Shown here in pieces: positions 47,592-59,916 of a stretch of 64,000 nucleotides of DNA; the stretch's first letter is position 1; every line of letters begins with the position of its first letter. The notes under the pieces are model-generated. The model was not told the origin of the DNA. It saw only the letters and a program-made list of their open reading frames with translations, and did no database searches. A program made the position numbers and the translations under genes. The DNA lies in the NCBI GenBank assembly GCA_037576215.1, contig JBANDB010000006.1, positions 2,418,001 through 2,482,000 on the forward strand, read 5' to 3'. Origin of the DNA: Armillaria gallica (lineage: Eukaryota; Basidiomycota; Agaricomycetes; Agaricales; Physalacriaceae).

Positions 47592-49345
47592 TTATCCGAA
47601 GACATCGACGAGTTTTCTTCTCTTGAAAGGCGGAGGAGACAGGTCCCTAGAGCTCTTTTCCGCCGGGGACTGATTGGCCGTGATAAGCGCCTCCTCCACT
47701 TCGGCTTCATCATCATCCTCCCCATGCGAAGGATCACCGAGAAATGTGAAAGGCTCCAACAAACCTATTCCTAGGCCTACATGGGGAAGTGTTCGACTTC
47801 TTAATATTGGGCTCTCGCCGGTGAACTCAACTGGAGTCTTTGCCGGCGGCTCAAACGCTGACACCAATGAGTCTTCGAATTTCGGAAACCAATCTTCGGT
47901 GGGGGCGGTTAAGTTATGATGTTGTGTTAACTGAGCGCTCAATGTAAAAGGGGAATGTGGGAACGGGCGACGCCAGGACGTCATCGAACTAGGCAATGGC
48001 GAATTTAAGCCCTTCGGGGAAGGTAAAGGCAAAGGACCTGAGACGATTTCAGAGTCCAAGATCTGAGAAACAAGGGGACTAAATTTGCGTAACGATCCTT
48101 CCGGTGTACCGGTCTTAGGACTGGCACCATGGATGCCTTTCTTAGCAATTGGCGAACGTAGATCGCTCAAGGATATCTCGCATTGACGTGAATGAAGAGG
48201 ATGGCTAGGACTGGGATATCTCCAAGGATGTTCGGAGGGCGGGCTAGGAGAACAATGGCGAAATGAGGGTGTCAAGGAAGGATCATAAGGGGACGATGGA
48301 AAAGGTGCGGGGCAAGGGGACAAGCAATTTGTTTCCAGTGCATCCGACGATGGCAATGGGGGAGGTGTCGACGGGGGTGAACGAGAGGGTCGCGACGCAG
48401 CGGCGTTGTCAGCAGATGAGGAGAGAGCCGACGCATCTTTCTGGCTGCGTGGCACAGGCAGCAGAGAATGAAATTTAGACTTATGCGTAGAATTGCGCGT
48501 ACTTGTCTGAGGGGCAACTTGCATGCCAATGACGCTATCGAGAGTCTTTTCTTTGAGAGTTCCAGGCTGCCTGTTTTCCTCTATGAAATGCATATAAGAT
48601 ACTTGAAAGAAAAGGAAGATAGAAACCTACTCGCGGAACCTCGTCCACGGGGCCGCTCACATCCTTCGCGACGGTTCGACATTGCGACTTTGTGCTTTTC
48701 AAAAACATGTCTTCTCCACATACTCTTGGCGTTTACACCTGCATAGTGTCGCCTGCAAAAAGTGCAACGAAGACGCGGTTCTTCGCCTTCAGCCCAACCA
48801 TCAAGACCTTTGTCCTTAAGGTCCCTCTTCTTGGCTGGACACCACCCTCGAGGTGGCTCCAAGTATGGAGGATAAGGTATAGCATCTGGGTTGAGACAGG
48901 GTCCCTCTAGAGGCAGGTAATCTCTAGGGTCTAGGAACCAGTCAGGGTGGTCGGCCATCAAAGTATAAGTGAGGCCCTCTGGGAATGTATCTGCACCTGG
49001 GAAGGAGTCAAAAGGGGGGTGAATGAACACAGTATCGGGATCTTTTTCGGAGACGTCAAGGGTAAGAGGGGGTGAACTCGCGGAGGCGCGGTTTTGCTGA
49101 CGCGTACTGTTCAAGTACCGATTGCGGGAGCCAGTAAGATTAGAATTTGTCAGGTTGGCGGGGGAGTAAGGGTGTGGTTTGAAGGTTGCCGCCGCAGGAG
49201 CGAGGAAGTCGAGGTCTGATGTTAAGTGTCGTTTCAACGGTCTTGGGACTGACGCGGTCGACGAAGAACCTGAAAACGACAGAGATGGCGCGAAAGAAGG
49301 ACGGGCCTCCACCGCCGTAGTTTGTGTAGTGGCCACTGAGTCCAT
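47592..49345 (-). CDS. C2H2-like zinc-finger protein, probable transcription regulator
   Basis: Two exons, about 48642-49345 and 47592-48592, joined by a short intron (GTAGGT...TTTCATAG). It starts MDSVATTQTTAVEARPSFAP. Exon 1 has a conserved aromatic/Pro block (PEGLTYTLMADHPDWFLDPR, EPPRGWCPAKKRDLKDKGLD) and one zinc-finger CTFCRRHYAG followed by MWRRHVFEKHKV, that is C-x2-C-x15-H-x4-H, with a basic RRxG tail. Exon 2 is disordered, rich in Ser and Pro, with several SP motifs, SLSDLRSP and KRRKLVDVFG at the end, a possible nuclear signal. Reads like a fungal regulator but no named orthologue can be given. Two ACGCGT sites lie upstream. Confidence 0.75.
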
Positions 49346-50265
49346 ACTGACTGTGAGAAGTCTTAATGTATGCCACATAGATGCTAGGAAAAGGGGGTCG
49401 ACGCGTACCTAAAATAGTATAGAAGACGCCTTCTTAGGCGAGGACCTGAATAGCTAAATGGCGAAGGGCGAACGGGAGGGCGAGTTGCAGTATCCAAAAA
49501 GTGAAGAGGAGGGGGAAGAAGGTGGAGGTCAAGGTGCAAATTTCGTTGTTTACAGCAGTGTCACCGTGACAAGTGACAAGCGGAGTTTCACGACGCGTAA
49601 GTCATGTGATCGATTCACGCGCCTCGAAATTGAATTTAAATTACTTCAAACTATTGAAAGCATACTGCAAAAAGATAAGCACTAGTGGCTGTACTACGCT
49701 CTGAGTGTTCAGTTGTACTTTAATAAGTGCTTGACCTCTTAAAGTTATTGCTAATTCTCCAGCTGTTTACTCGTATTTAGTAGGGAATCCTCACAAACAG
49801 GCGAATCATGGTCATCGTTGCTCATCTACCTTTTTATCTACATGCTGTGTACAGTAACAGAGGCGTGGTAACGCAATAAGAAAGTGAGGGGAACTCACCC
49901 GACACCCGAAGATCCCGAGTCCCGACTGCCAGTCTGCTGTGATGACATGGCACTTGTCATTACAACACTTGGTGCATACTTAGAAGTATAGAAGTTCATC
50001 AGGAAGTCATCTGTCTTATAACGAACGTATACATGTCTAAGCTATCCTGAGCTACCATTGCGCGCGGAGAGACGAATGCCCGAGCCTCATCACTGATCTT
50101 GGAGTGGCAGTCGTTCAAACATATAATAACAGACGTAGTCCAGTGATTGACAAGAAGGCAATGACCGATGAGGAACGCGTGCTACGATACAACCAAAAAG
50201 TGAGGATGTAAGAAAATACTATCTTGTAGGGGGGAAAATACCGGCATACAAGTTTATGAGATATA
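49346..50265. other. Intergenic, about 0.9 kb
   Basis: Upstream region of the zinc-finger gene and 3' flank of the TMEM256-like gene. ACGCGT occurs at 49401-49406 and 49593-49598. No gene or structured RNA recognised. Confidence 0.5.
49401..49598. promoter_or_regulatory. Two ACGCGT (MCB-type) elements before the zinc-finger gene
   Basis: Perfect ACGCGT at 49401-49406 (56 bp before the ATG) and 49593-49598 (about 250 bp before). Same element as in front of MCM3. Suggests G1/S control by an MBF-type factor, by analogy with yeasts. Confidence 0.4.
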
Positions 50266-50869
50266 TCAAATGGCGAGGGAGAGATATCTGTATATTTCCC
50301 TCATTAAAACCAGCATAACATAGACGTTTAGTTCAAGACTTACCCGGCAATGAGAAAAACTCCGCCTAGTGGCGTTACAGGACCCAGAGCCTTCAATTTG
50401 TTATTTAAGGTCAGTGCGAATATTGATCCTGAAAACAAAAGCCCTCCTGCGGCGATAGCAGGTCCAGCAAAGGGATGGAATGCAAATCGAGGATGCATCG
50501 ACACTAACAGCAGTCCTAAGCCGTTAAAAGCCTTAAGGGAGAGGTTACAATCGTCTTCTATGTGTCCGACAGTGAGCAGTACAACTCACAGCATAATGGG
50601 CCGCCGTCTGGAAGGCTTGGATTTTGTCGGGGGTTATACCGGGTCTACCCTTCAAGCCATGCGCTCCGAAAGCGCCAGCAATGACGCCTGCCGTAACTGG
50701 GTGGTATACAACGTCAGCCTCAAATCGTCCGTATAGTTAAGAATGGAAAGCATCGCCAAAGAAACCCGAACAAATGGATTCTAGCTCAAAATCATAGATA
50801 ACAGAAAAGAGACCGACCGAAGATAGCACCAGTCCTCCACAAGAGCCCGGGACCAGGAAAGGTTCTCAT
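50266..50869 (-). CDS. TMEM256/DUF423 small membrane protein
   Basis: Four exons. Starts MRTFPGPGLLWRTGAIF, then VTAGVIAGAFGAHGLKGRPG, ITPDKIQAFQTAAHYA, NGLGLLLVSMHPRFAFHPF, GPAIAAGGLLFSGSIFALTL and LGPVTPLGGVFLIAGYLSLA. The AGAFGAHGLK and FQTAxHY motifs and four spans are typical of the DUF423/YgdD/TMEM256 family found from bacteria to man. Function is unknown. The last exon is only about 21 nt (stop 50266-50268) and supplies YLSLAI after the AG at the end of the final intron. Confidence 0.85.
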
Positions 50870-51009
50870 ATTGCGCCTTGGTAATAGTGGTTCTGATTGT
50901 GACATGCAGGTAAGATTATGTTGCTTACTGATCACGCGCGCGGCATGTTTGCCTCCGGAGTTACCGGGCCGAATACCATCTTTTTTCTTGTCCACTTACT
51001 CTTCATACC

Positions 51010-54000
51010 ATGGGGAAGGCTCAGAAGAAAACAGGAAAGGGTCGCTTGGACAAGTACTACAAACTCGCAAAGTAAGCATTATCTCTTTGCTTTTATCGTA
51101 TCCTCAATCATCTTTAAAGAGAGCAGGGATACCGAGCACGTTCGGCATTCAAACTCATTCAACTCAACAAAAAGTACGCCTTTTTAGAGTCAGCAAGATG
51201 CTGTATCGATCTCTGTGCTGCACCCGGAGGATGGCTTCAGGTTGCCAGTAAATATATGCCCATGAACAGCGTCATTGTTGGTGAGTATCTCAAATTTCTC
51301 AAATGATGACGCCTAACTGGAATCCAGGTGTTGACCTTGTGCCAATCAAGCCAATTCCTCGAGTGGTAACGTTCGCTTCGGATATCACTACTACCCCAAT
51401 GTCGAAACCTTCTTCGAGGGGAGCTGAAGGACTGGAAAGCCGATATCGTTCTCCATGATGGCGCACCCAACGTCGGAACTGCGTGGATTCAAGATGCCTA
51501 CAGTCAATCCGAGCTTGTCTTAATGAGTCTGAAGCTGGCGGTGGAGTTCTTGATAAAGGGTGGAACATTTGTGACGAAGGTTTTCCGCAGTGCGGACTAC
51601 AACAACCTCATTTGGGTTTTCAATCAGTTGTTTGGAAAAGTAGAGGCGACGAAACCTCCTTCGTCCAGGTGTGTCACAGTATTCGTTAGTATTTTACATG
51701 CGGTTGAAAGGATGTGCCAGGAATGTTTCTGCAGAAATCTTCGTCGTGTGCAGGGATTTCCATGCACCTAAACATATTGACCCCAAGTTCCTCGACCCCA
51801 AACATGTCTTCAAGGACCTGACTGCTTCGGTATCCGAAGGCGCCGACAAGGGTACTGTGAATAGTCATGCACAAGCAAACGTTTTCCAACCGGAAAAGAA
51901 GCGACGGAAACGAGACGGTTATGCTGATGGAGATTATACATTATTCAAAGCATGTCCTGTCTCTGAATTCGTGAACAGCGTGGATCCTATTTCCGTGCTC
52001 GGCTCCGTGAACAAAATCATATTCGACACGGAGGACGAGAAAACGTAAATAGCTCTTCCATTATGGCAGCGGGGTATTGACTTTCTCTTTTCCCAGGTGG
52101 TTAGATTTGCCCATTACTACCGCGGATGTCAAAGCGAATCTGGAGGACCTAAAGGTTTTAGGCAGAGGTGATTTCAAGGCGTTATTAAAATGGAGATCTG
52201 CTCTACGAGAAGAGGCGAGTTATCTCGCCTGCACTTTTTGCTTCCTTGTCTCACGTTTCCGTAGCTTGGTATAGATATAAAGACCAAGGAAGCTGAGGAA
52301 ATAACTGAAACTGTAGAAGTAACGGAAGAAGTCGACGAGGAGCAACAAATCCAGGACGAGGCAAGTTGATCCAATTTGTGGGAGCAACATGGGACTAATT
52401 GTGCACTGTAGTTGGAGCGGCTCAACTCAGAGGCTGCCGCACGAACCAAGCGGGAACGTAGACGAGCAAATGAAATACGCACTCGAACTATACAACGGAT
52501 GCAGCTTCAAATGACTGCTCCACTAGACATTGGCTTGGAGCAGCATGACGCCTCCCTCGGTGTTGGCCAAGACGATATATTCGATTTGGAAACCACTGAA
52601 AATCATCTCCGACGGCGAGGGTATCTCGCGAGATTTGCTAACGGTGAAGGAAGTGATGACGACGACATCGAAGCCGGACAGAATGGCGATGAGCCTGAGG
52701 CTTTGGACTCCGATGAGGAGAAGGAGAGAAAGCTGCAAGGCTTAGAGACGGAGTTGGATGGATTGTATGACGCTTACCAGGTTCGTCTCCGTGAACGCGA
52801 TGCAAAATTCAAAGTCAAGGAAGCGAGGGAGAAGAACGCACATAGAGAAGAATGGGGAGGGATCAAAGGGTCCGAAGATGAAAATAGTGACGAAGAATCA
52901 GGAAGTGAAGATGGTGGCTACGATACGCTGCACCGGGTCAAGGATGACGACGACGAGAGCTCTGACGACGAGACTGATATTGACGACGCTCCATCGAAGA
53001 AGCGCCGCCGCACTGACGATGCTCCTGATGGTTCCAAAAATCCCGTTTGATTACAAAGCTACAGGAGCCAAGTAATCAAGCTGCCAGCGTCTGGTTCAGC
53101 CGAGATGTGTTCGCAAACATGGATAACCTAGACAATATTTCTGATGGAGATGAATCTGACGGTGTTGATGAGAGCTTCCAGGTATGTTTGAAACGTCCCT
53201 TCCGCAAGTTTTGGAATATCATTGTTTTTAGGTGCCAGAATCACAGCATGATGATGATGACGACGACGACTTTGAAATTGTTCCTCAGCAAAATGATGAT
53301 GCGATAGATATGTGGGATGTCGAAGGCGAAAACGAGGACGAGGCGAAGCAAGCTAAAATCAAAGGTCAGCTTGGAATAATTCTGCCTTGTACGCATCTTT
53401 CTTAACGCAATCTTAGCGTTGGGACTGGTAACACCCGAAGCTGTCACGCTCGCTCAGCAGCTGGTAAATCGTGAAAAGACGCGGACACAACTGATCAATG
53501 ACGGTTTTAATCGTTACTCCCTCAACTCCAAAGATGGACTTCCATCGTGGTTTTTGGACGACGAATCGAAGCACTACAAGGTAAACTTGCCTGTCACAAA
53601 GGAAGCTGTTGCTGCTCTGAGGGCCAAACAACGGGCTTTGGATGCTCGTCCTATCAAGAAAATAGCCGAAGCTAAAGGTCGAAAGAAATTCAGAGCGGCA
53701 CAGAGACTGGAGAAGGCGATGAGAAAGGCTGAGGGTGTTAACGACACCGCTGACATGACAGAGAGAGAGAAGGCGCAGCAAATTGAGAAACTCATGCGGA
53801 AAGGGATGTCTTCCGGAGGGAAGGCCAAGAAGGAGGTGAAAGTTGTTGTCGCAAAAGGAGACCACAAAGGAGTTAAAGGACGACCGAAAGGCGTCAAAGG
53901 CCGATATACTATGGTGGACTCCAGAATGAAGAAAGAGGTAATTAGTAGTCTTATGACCTGGAGACATACTGACTATCCCTAAAGGTCCGAGCAAAGAAAC

Positions 54001-54038
54001 GTGTTGAGAAGGCCAACAAAAAGCGGAAGCGCACTTAG
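51010..54038 (+). CDS. SPB1: SPB1, 27S pre-rRNA 2'-O-methyltransferase
   Basis: Starts [20 protein letters not shown], then [20 protein letters not shown] with the FtsJ-type catalytic Lys region, [19 protein letters not shown] (SAM site), [20 protein letters not shown] and [20 protein letters not shown]. The middle holds [20 protein letters not shown] and an acidic region. The C-terminal Spb1 domain has [37 protein letters not shown] and a Lys-rich end ([14 protein letters not shown]). Spb1 methylates G2922-equivalent in 25S rRNA during 60S assembly (family knowledge). Two one-base frame breaks: an extra C at 51394-51397 and a missing A at 53036-53040. The 3' end is 89 bp from that of SLS1. 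Confidence 0.93.
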
Positions 54039-54127
54039 ACACTTATCGTTCGTTAATGATACTCTTACTATGGTCTGTGTATATCCGCTGATGTGTGGGG
54101 TGTCTATTAAAATATGAATACATATAA

Positions 54128-56819
54128 TCAAAGCCTTGCCGTCTCGAGATCTCCATCTGATTCTTCTAATGGCGAAGTAGGAGGGGTGACCCGAGAAGAG
54201 AGGGTCGAGAGATAATCGCAGGTCTTCATGAACGACCTCCAACTAGCATCATTGAACACGTTTTGGCAAACGACCTTAATGACGATCAGTTTAGTGGATA
54301 TCTTGGATCAAAATACATTGAACCCACCTTGCACACACTAGATTTCTGATCACTTTCAAGATCCAATTCGTTTTCGCTCATAAAATCGGACTGGAAATCG
54401 GCCCCCGGGATAGTGTCGTTGTGTTGTCGCACACTAGAACTGAAATTGAGCACATATGTGTCGTCCCCATGACGTAGTGTCAACGGTGTCTCTGGCTGAG
54501 GGGCACCATCATCAGAACCCAGAATACTATAACAAGATTAGCGGCAGAATGAAGACGACAAAGCATCTACGAACAAAGATTGTAGTGCCTCGAAATATGC
54601 CCTCAGCTCGGAAGGCCATTCACTCTCGGTCAGACTACGCGTGTCTGATACGGAAAATTGGACATCCGTCGGACTATACCAGTAAGGTAAAGTTAATCAT
54701 GTAAACAACGCCATTGAAAAATTGCTCACCGGTCAGGTAACATCAGATCAAAGGACTCTTCAGATCCCATGGAGACCGAAGGTGAAAAAGAACTTGAAGC
54801 CGAATTATAATTCAAGTCGCGGCTTTAAAGCGTTATATACTAACCTTCCATTTTGACTCTCGTCTTGGGGGGCATTCAGCGCCATCTCGAACCTAATTGT
54901 CCTTGCCGGACCTTGATTTTCCTGTGGAACAGATGAAGAGACTTGTCGGTAAACAAGGCGATGCAATGTGCATTGTTTAGAGGGCGTCAGTTCAAGTACT
55001 GCTGCTGGTACACTGGAGAATAGTTAACTGTACAGGCTAACGGACTGCGAGACATGGGCAAACCTAGGTGAGAAGGTCGAAGAAACGGTATGTTCTCTCA
55101 TCCACTTAAGAATGTCCGCCAAAGGCCAGTTTCCCTTCAGGGGGGGTACAAGTGTTGATTTCGTTGAAGGAGGAGTATTCAGAAGGATATGCCCAAAACT
55201 GAAGAGAGTTGCATAAATATTATCTGATAGAGTAAAGCGAAACTTACGAAGCTGTCACAATTTTGGTTTCATCGAGGCCAACCGCATTCTTGAGCAATTG
55301 TCTGATATTCTCTTTTTCTCTACTACATGTAAGTTGTCTGTAGGAAAAGAAAACAAGTGAGGCACACGCACACTGCCTTTGTCAAAACAGTTCCTCTACC
55401 CATAGCTAGTCCTCCAGATTTTAGCAAATCTTCTCTAGAGTTGATACCAAGCCATTCGCCTACTCGTCGAATCCGGAACGATCCACCACCACTGGAAGTC
55501 CACGGCACAGAACGAGGAGACAAGAAAGGATACAAGGAATACGTGTGAGGAAACATTGAGAGAGGGACTGGGGTGGAACTAGGTATTCCAGGTGGTATAT
55601 GTACCAACACATTTCGTTCAGGGTTCGACAGTGACTGATAAGTAATTATTTAGTAATACGCTGCAGTCAATGACAGATGATACTAACCTCACACGAAGCC
55701 CGTGTAGCCAACCGCTTTGCATGGACCAATGCTTGAGGTTGGTCGACTTGGTAGCTTATCCGTATCTACAAATCTTGGTCAAATTTGGCCTCAACGTTGA
55801 TGAGGGCTGGCTTCACTGACCATCCCGTTTTCGAGATTCTCCGTGAAAGCTCCTGCCAAGCGTGACACACGTTGTAACAAATCACCTCGGATGGGCAATT
55901 TGGTCGGAAGCTGATAGACTTCGTCACGTATACTCTTGCACGAATTCACGTTAGCACTAGATAGACGGGAAGAAGGACTTTCGGTACCTCCTTGAAGCGT
56001 AGTATATGTTCACTCAGTTGCTTCAGGTGCACTCTTAAACCTGACACTTTTAAGGCTAATGGATTGGATGAAAATGACATGTGGACTTTGTATTCGGTGG
56101 ATAGAGCAAGAAGATCGACTCCATCTATACAACATGAGTCACGTATACAAGGAGGTACTGGAAGGAACGGACCTTTCCCAAGGATTAAAAACGATTGCCG
56201 TCGATCCAGTGGGTATGCTAAAAACGTAATGATAATATGTACAAAGTTACAGAACAAACAACACACTTTGGGAGCCCGTTTCAGTACGTTCCCTTTGATC
56301 TTTCTTTATCTGTGAAAGAGATGGTAGGTTCCAGGCGTCCTCCAGGATTATCCTGGCCAACGAGTTTTTGTCGCGTGACAGCGGTAGGTTAGAGCCAGAA
56401 AGGCGTATAAAGTGGACGAGTTGTTTATTGTTGAAAGAGCGCAGCAAGAAGTTGTGAAGTTCCAAATACTGTTCTTCGTATTGTGGAGACTGGGGATGGG
56501 CGAGATCAGAAGGTTTGTGTCGCTCAAGCTCATCGAGGGTCAGGACACCCTTTGTAGCCTGCAGAGATGCAAGGTGGGAATGCACCCTACTCTCTTCCAA
56601 CACGGTTTTTCTGGGCGGTACATCGGATTTCTTTTTCCTCGATTTTCGTTTTGAAGCCTTCGGCGTTGAAGGTTCGGATAAAGATTTGGCGTGGCCTTCA
56701 GTCTCGGTTATCGGGGCAGGCTGCACGGCGGCAGTGGTATACAGGTGATGAAATCGAGAAAGAATGCAGGCAGAACAAAGAGGCCGTTGCAGAACGCGCC
56801 CAACGCGGTAAATCGACAT
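54128..56819 (-). CDS. SLS1: SLS1-like mitochondrial expression factor
   Basis: About ten exons. The start at 56817-56819 gives MSIYRVGRVLQRPLCSACIL, a basic mitochondrial leader, followed by a Lys-rich stretch KASKRKSRKKKSDVPPRK. A motif FNNKQLVHFIRLSGSNLPLS then LARIILEDAWNLP and DLLALSTEYKVHMSFSSNPL with KVSGLRVHLKQLSEHI follow, in line with the KH-like repeats of Sls1. Further exons carry SCEVSLSNPERNVLVHIPPG-type strands and SFRIRRVGEWLGINSREDL. Yeast Sls1 couples mitochondrial transcripts to inner-membrane translation; assignment rests on motif order and is moderately sure. Head-to-head with eIF3b. Confidence 0.7.
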
Positions 56820-56937
56820 CCAAAGGGACAGTGGTCGTCGATTTCTGACTTTAAAAATGGAAATTGATGGCGGACCCTTGGACTCAAACGTGCACAAACA
56901 ACCACTTTTTGCTCGGACGCTCGACGACCACCTCAAA

Positions 56938-59577
56938 ATGCCAGGAATTGTTGACAATGTCGACGACATTGACTGCTCCGATATTGAAGCAAAGTATAAG
57001 CTTTTACTTTCCACAGGTCTAACCCGTGTTCTGACAATTCCTCATAGATACCGCGTTGAATACGATGATGGCTTTGACAATACAGTAGTCGTGGACGGTA
57101 TACCCGTCATTGACAAATCAAAACTGGACAAACTGCTCGCGAAAATCTCCAAGGAGTTCTCTAGGAAAGGCTGCCCAATAAGGCCGGATGATATATTCGT
57201 ACCATGGGATGACAATACAGGAAAAGGCAAAGGGTGCGTTGGCTGTATTCACCAGAAAAGACTTCTAACGACGTTGCTTTAGGTACATCTTCATTGATTT
57301 CCGCTCTCCGGATGACGCCAATATGGCCCTCGCGACGATGCATAACCATCCTTTCGATGCCAAGCATCAATTCAAAGTCAATAAATTCACCGACATTGAG
57401 AAATACGCAGATCTGGACGAAACGTATGTTGAACCAGAAACAGAGGAGTACACGCCCAGGGTGAATATTATTCATCAATTATAATTATTCCCAATTCCTC
57501 TAATTCTTTGTTCTAAGGAACACTTGCGTGCATGGTTGGCGGATCCACAAGGTCGCGACCAATATGTCACGTATCGCGGAGAAGACGTTGAGATCTATTG
57601 GCATGGAAAGCCTTCACAGTGCGAACTTGCTTACAAACCTGTTAGGACCTCCAGTTCTCTTTTTTTAGTTGCTGCTGACAATGATTTAGGATTGGAAAGA
57701 CTTCCTATATGTTGCCTGGTCACCCTTGGGTACCTACGTCTCTACCCTCCATCGACAAGGTGTACGATTATGGGGAGGCCCATCCTGGAAACCTCAGCAG
57801 CGTTTCGCTCATCCACTGGTGAAGCTGATCGACTTCTCACCGTGCGAGCAATACATTGTTACTTGGTCAAATGAGCCGATTGTCGTCCCCGAGGGTGCTA
57901 CCCAAGGCCCGCAGTATTTCTCTCTTGATGATGAAGGGAACAATCTTGCCGTCTGGGACATCAAATCCGGCTATCTTCTCCGAACCTTTTCAACCGTCAC
58001 GGAGGCGGATAGTCCCCAAGCCAAAAAGCAAATGCAGTGGCCTGCACTGAAATGGAGTCCCGATGACAAGTTTGTTGCCCGCGTCACTCCCGGTCAGATG
58101 ATTAGTGTCCACGAACTTCCCAGCATGTTTTTGCATGGAAAGAAGAGTCTCAAAATCGAAGGTGTCGTCGACTTTGAATGGTGCCCTCAAGGGGACAAAG
58201 ATAAAGAAGATGCGGACAAAGATGCTTCTGCCACAGCGAACGGTAAAACGAAGGCGCGTGAAAATATGTTGGTGTATTGGACGCCAGAGGTGGTCAACCA
58301 GCCCGCTCGTGTTACGCTGCTCAGCTTCCCAAGTCGCACCATTTTACGGCAAAAAAATTTGTTCAACGTAACGGAGGTTTGCTTTTTCTGTCTTAACTTG
58401 TTGCGTACGGCTCATCGTGATAAATATTTAGTGCAAACTATTCTGGCAAAATCAAGGCGACTTCCTCTGTGTAAAGGTTGATCGTCACACCAAGACGAAA
58501 AAGTCTATCTTCTGCAATCTCGAAATCTTCCGAGTTCGTGAAAAAGATTACCCTGTCGAAGTCGTGGAACTGAAAGGTAAAATTTTTGTCTTTTTACTTG
58601 TGATGGCATCTCATTTGTTCCGCGGCTTCATTTCTCAGATACTGTAACAGACTTCTCATGGGAACCGAAAGGAGAACGATTTGCTATTGTCTCCAGCAAT
58701 GATCCGAATCTAGGAAATCCAGGTCCTGGCATCACAATCAAGACAGATGTCAGCTTCTACCAACTTGAACGCGGCAAAAATGACTTCAAACTGTTGCGTG
58801 AGTCGTCTCTCTTTATTGGATGATGTCGTTGGTTCCTAACAAACGTCCAGGAACGCTCCCCAACCGAACCAGCAATGCTATCCGATGGTCTCCACGTGGG
58901 CGACATGTCGTGCTTGCAACAGTTGGATCATCTTCCAAGTCGGAGCTGGAATTTTGGGATCTAGATTTCAATGTTGAAGATGTCGCTCGACGAGAAGGAC
59001 AGACGTCTAAGGATGATTGGGGTAGCGGTATTCAGCTGTTAGGCACCGCAGACCACTACGGTGTCACGGATGTTGAGTGGGATCCAAGCGGTCGATATCT
59101 CGCTACTAGTGCTAGCGCCTGGACTCATACGGTAAGCCTATGTCGTTGGTTTCTAGACCATTGACTGATATTCTTCTCTACCAGCTCGAAAACGGCTATG
59201 CTATTTGGGATTTCAAAGGACAGGAACTCATGAAGCAGATACAAGATCGTTTCAAACAGTTTATTTGGCGACCTCGGCCTCGTACCTTGCTTACGAAAGA
59301 ACAACAGCGCCAGGTACGGAAGAACTTGCGGGAGTATAGTCGGGTCTTCGACGATGAGGACGCCAAAGAGCATCTAACTGTTAATGCCGAATTGATAGCC
59401 CATCGGAAAAGACTTGTCGATGAGTGGAATGCCTGGCGAGCAAGATCCAAAAAAGAATTTGCTGAGAGCCGTGGTCAGAATTTCTCGGTGGACCAGGGTA
59501 GCGATGGTGACAAGGAAGAAATCGAAGTCTGGGTTGAGGAGGTGATTGAGCAGATAGAGGAGGAGGTCGTTGATTAA
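56938..59577 (+). CDS. PRT1: Translation initiation factor eIF3 subunit b (Prt1)
   Basis: About nine exons. Chosen start at 56938 gives [20 protein letters not shown]; an in-frame ATG at 56857 would add 27 residues and leave only 37 bp to the divergent SLS1 start. The RRM reads [20 protein letters not shown] and [20 protein letters not shown]. The beta-propeller region has [40 protein letters not shown] and [20 protein letters not shown]. The C-terminus [20 protein letters not shown] and acidic end ([13 protein letters not shown]) bind eIF3i and eIF3g. eIF3b is the scaffold of eIF3 on the 40S subunit. All introns read close in frame. Confidence 0.95.
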
Positions 59578-59916
59578 TCTGTCTGTACCTTCGTACTAGG
59601 ACTTACTAACCTGTATCGCGTGTGTGTGCCCTTACGGGACGATATAGATCCGTTGTTACTACTGGCGCACCGTTTTCCCTTCGCGCTCTGGACACCTTGT
59701 GAGTTTTTCGGGTATTCGTAGCGGCACTGTCAAATCCGAAAGCCGAATGGCATCATTCGGAGTCCGACAATCCGATTATAGCCGAGATAACCCACGATCT
59801 TATCAGATAAGAGTAGCCTGATTCCGTTCCCCCATGTTCCGTATCTAAATCCTGCGCTCAACTATATTCGACGCCGGATAGCTCGCTGTTTATCGCCGTA
59901 AATATTTTCCTGTTGA
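59578..59916. other. Intergenic: hapX promoter
   Basis: Between eIF3b and hapX on the same strand. Carries an iron-GATA-type site (59802-59810) and a further GAGATAA at 59784-59790. Confidence 0.6.
59798..59811. promoter_or_regulatory. Iron-GATA (SreA/Urbs1/Sfu1-type) site in the hapX promoter
   Basis: ATCAGATAA at 59802-59810 matches the fungal siderophore-GATA consensus ATCWGATAA exactly. With the flanking bases it reads CTTATCAGATAAG, two GATA cores head to head, 107 bp before the hapX ATG. SreA-type repressors shut off hapX in iron-replete cells in ascomycetes; extension to this species is inference. Confidence 0.65.

Noticed and set aside
51390..53045. Programmed ribosomal frameshifting in SPB1
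   Set aside because: The two sites need opposite shifts at plain C and A runs, with no slippery heptamer-stem layout, and similar breaks occur in unrelated genes.
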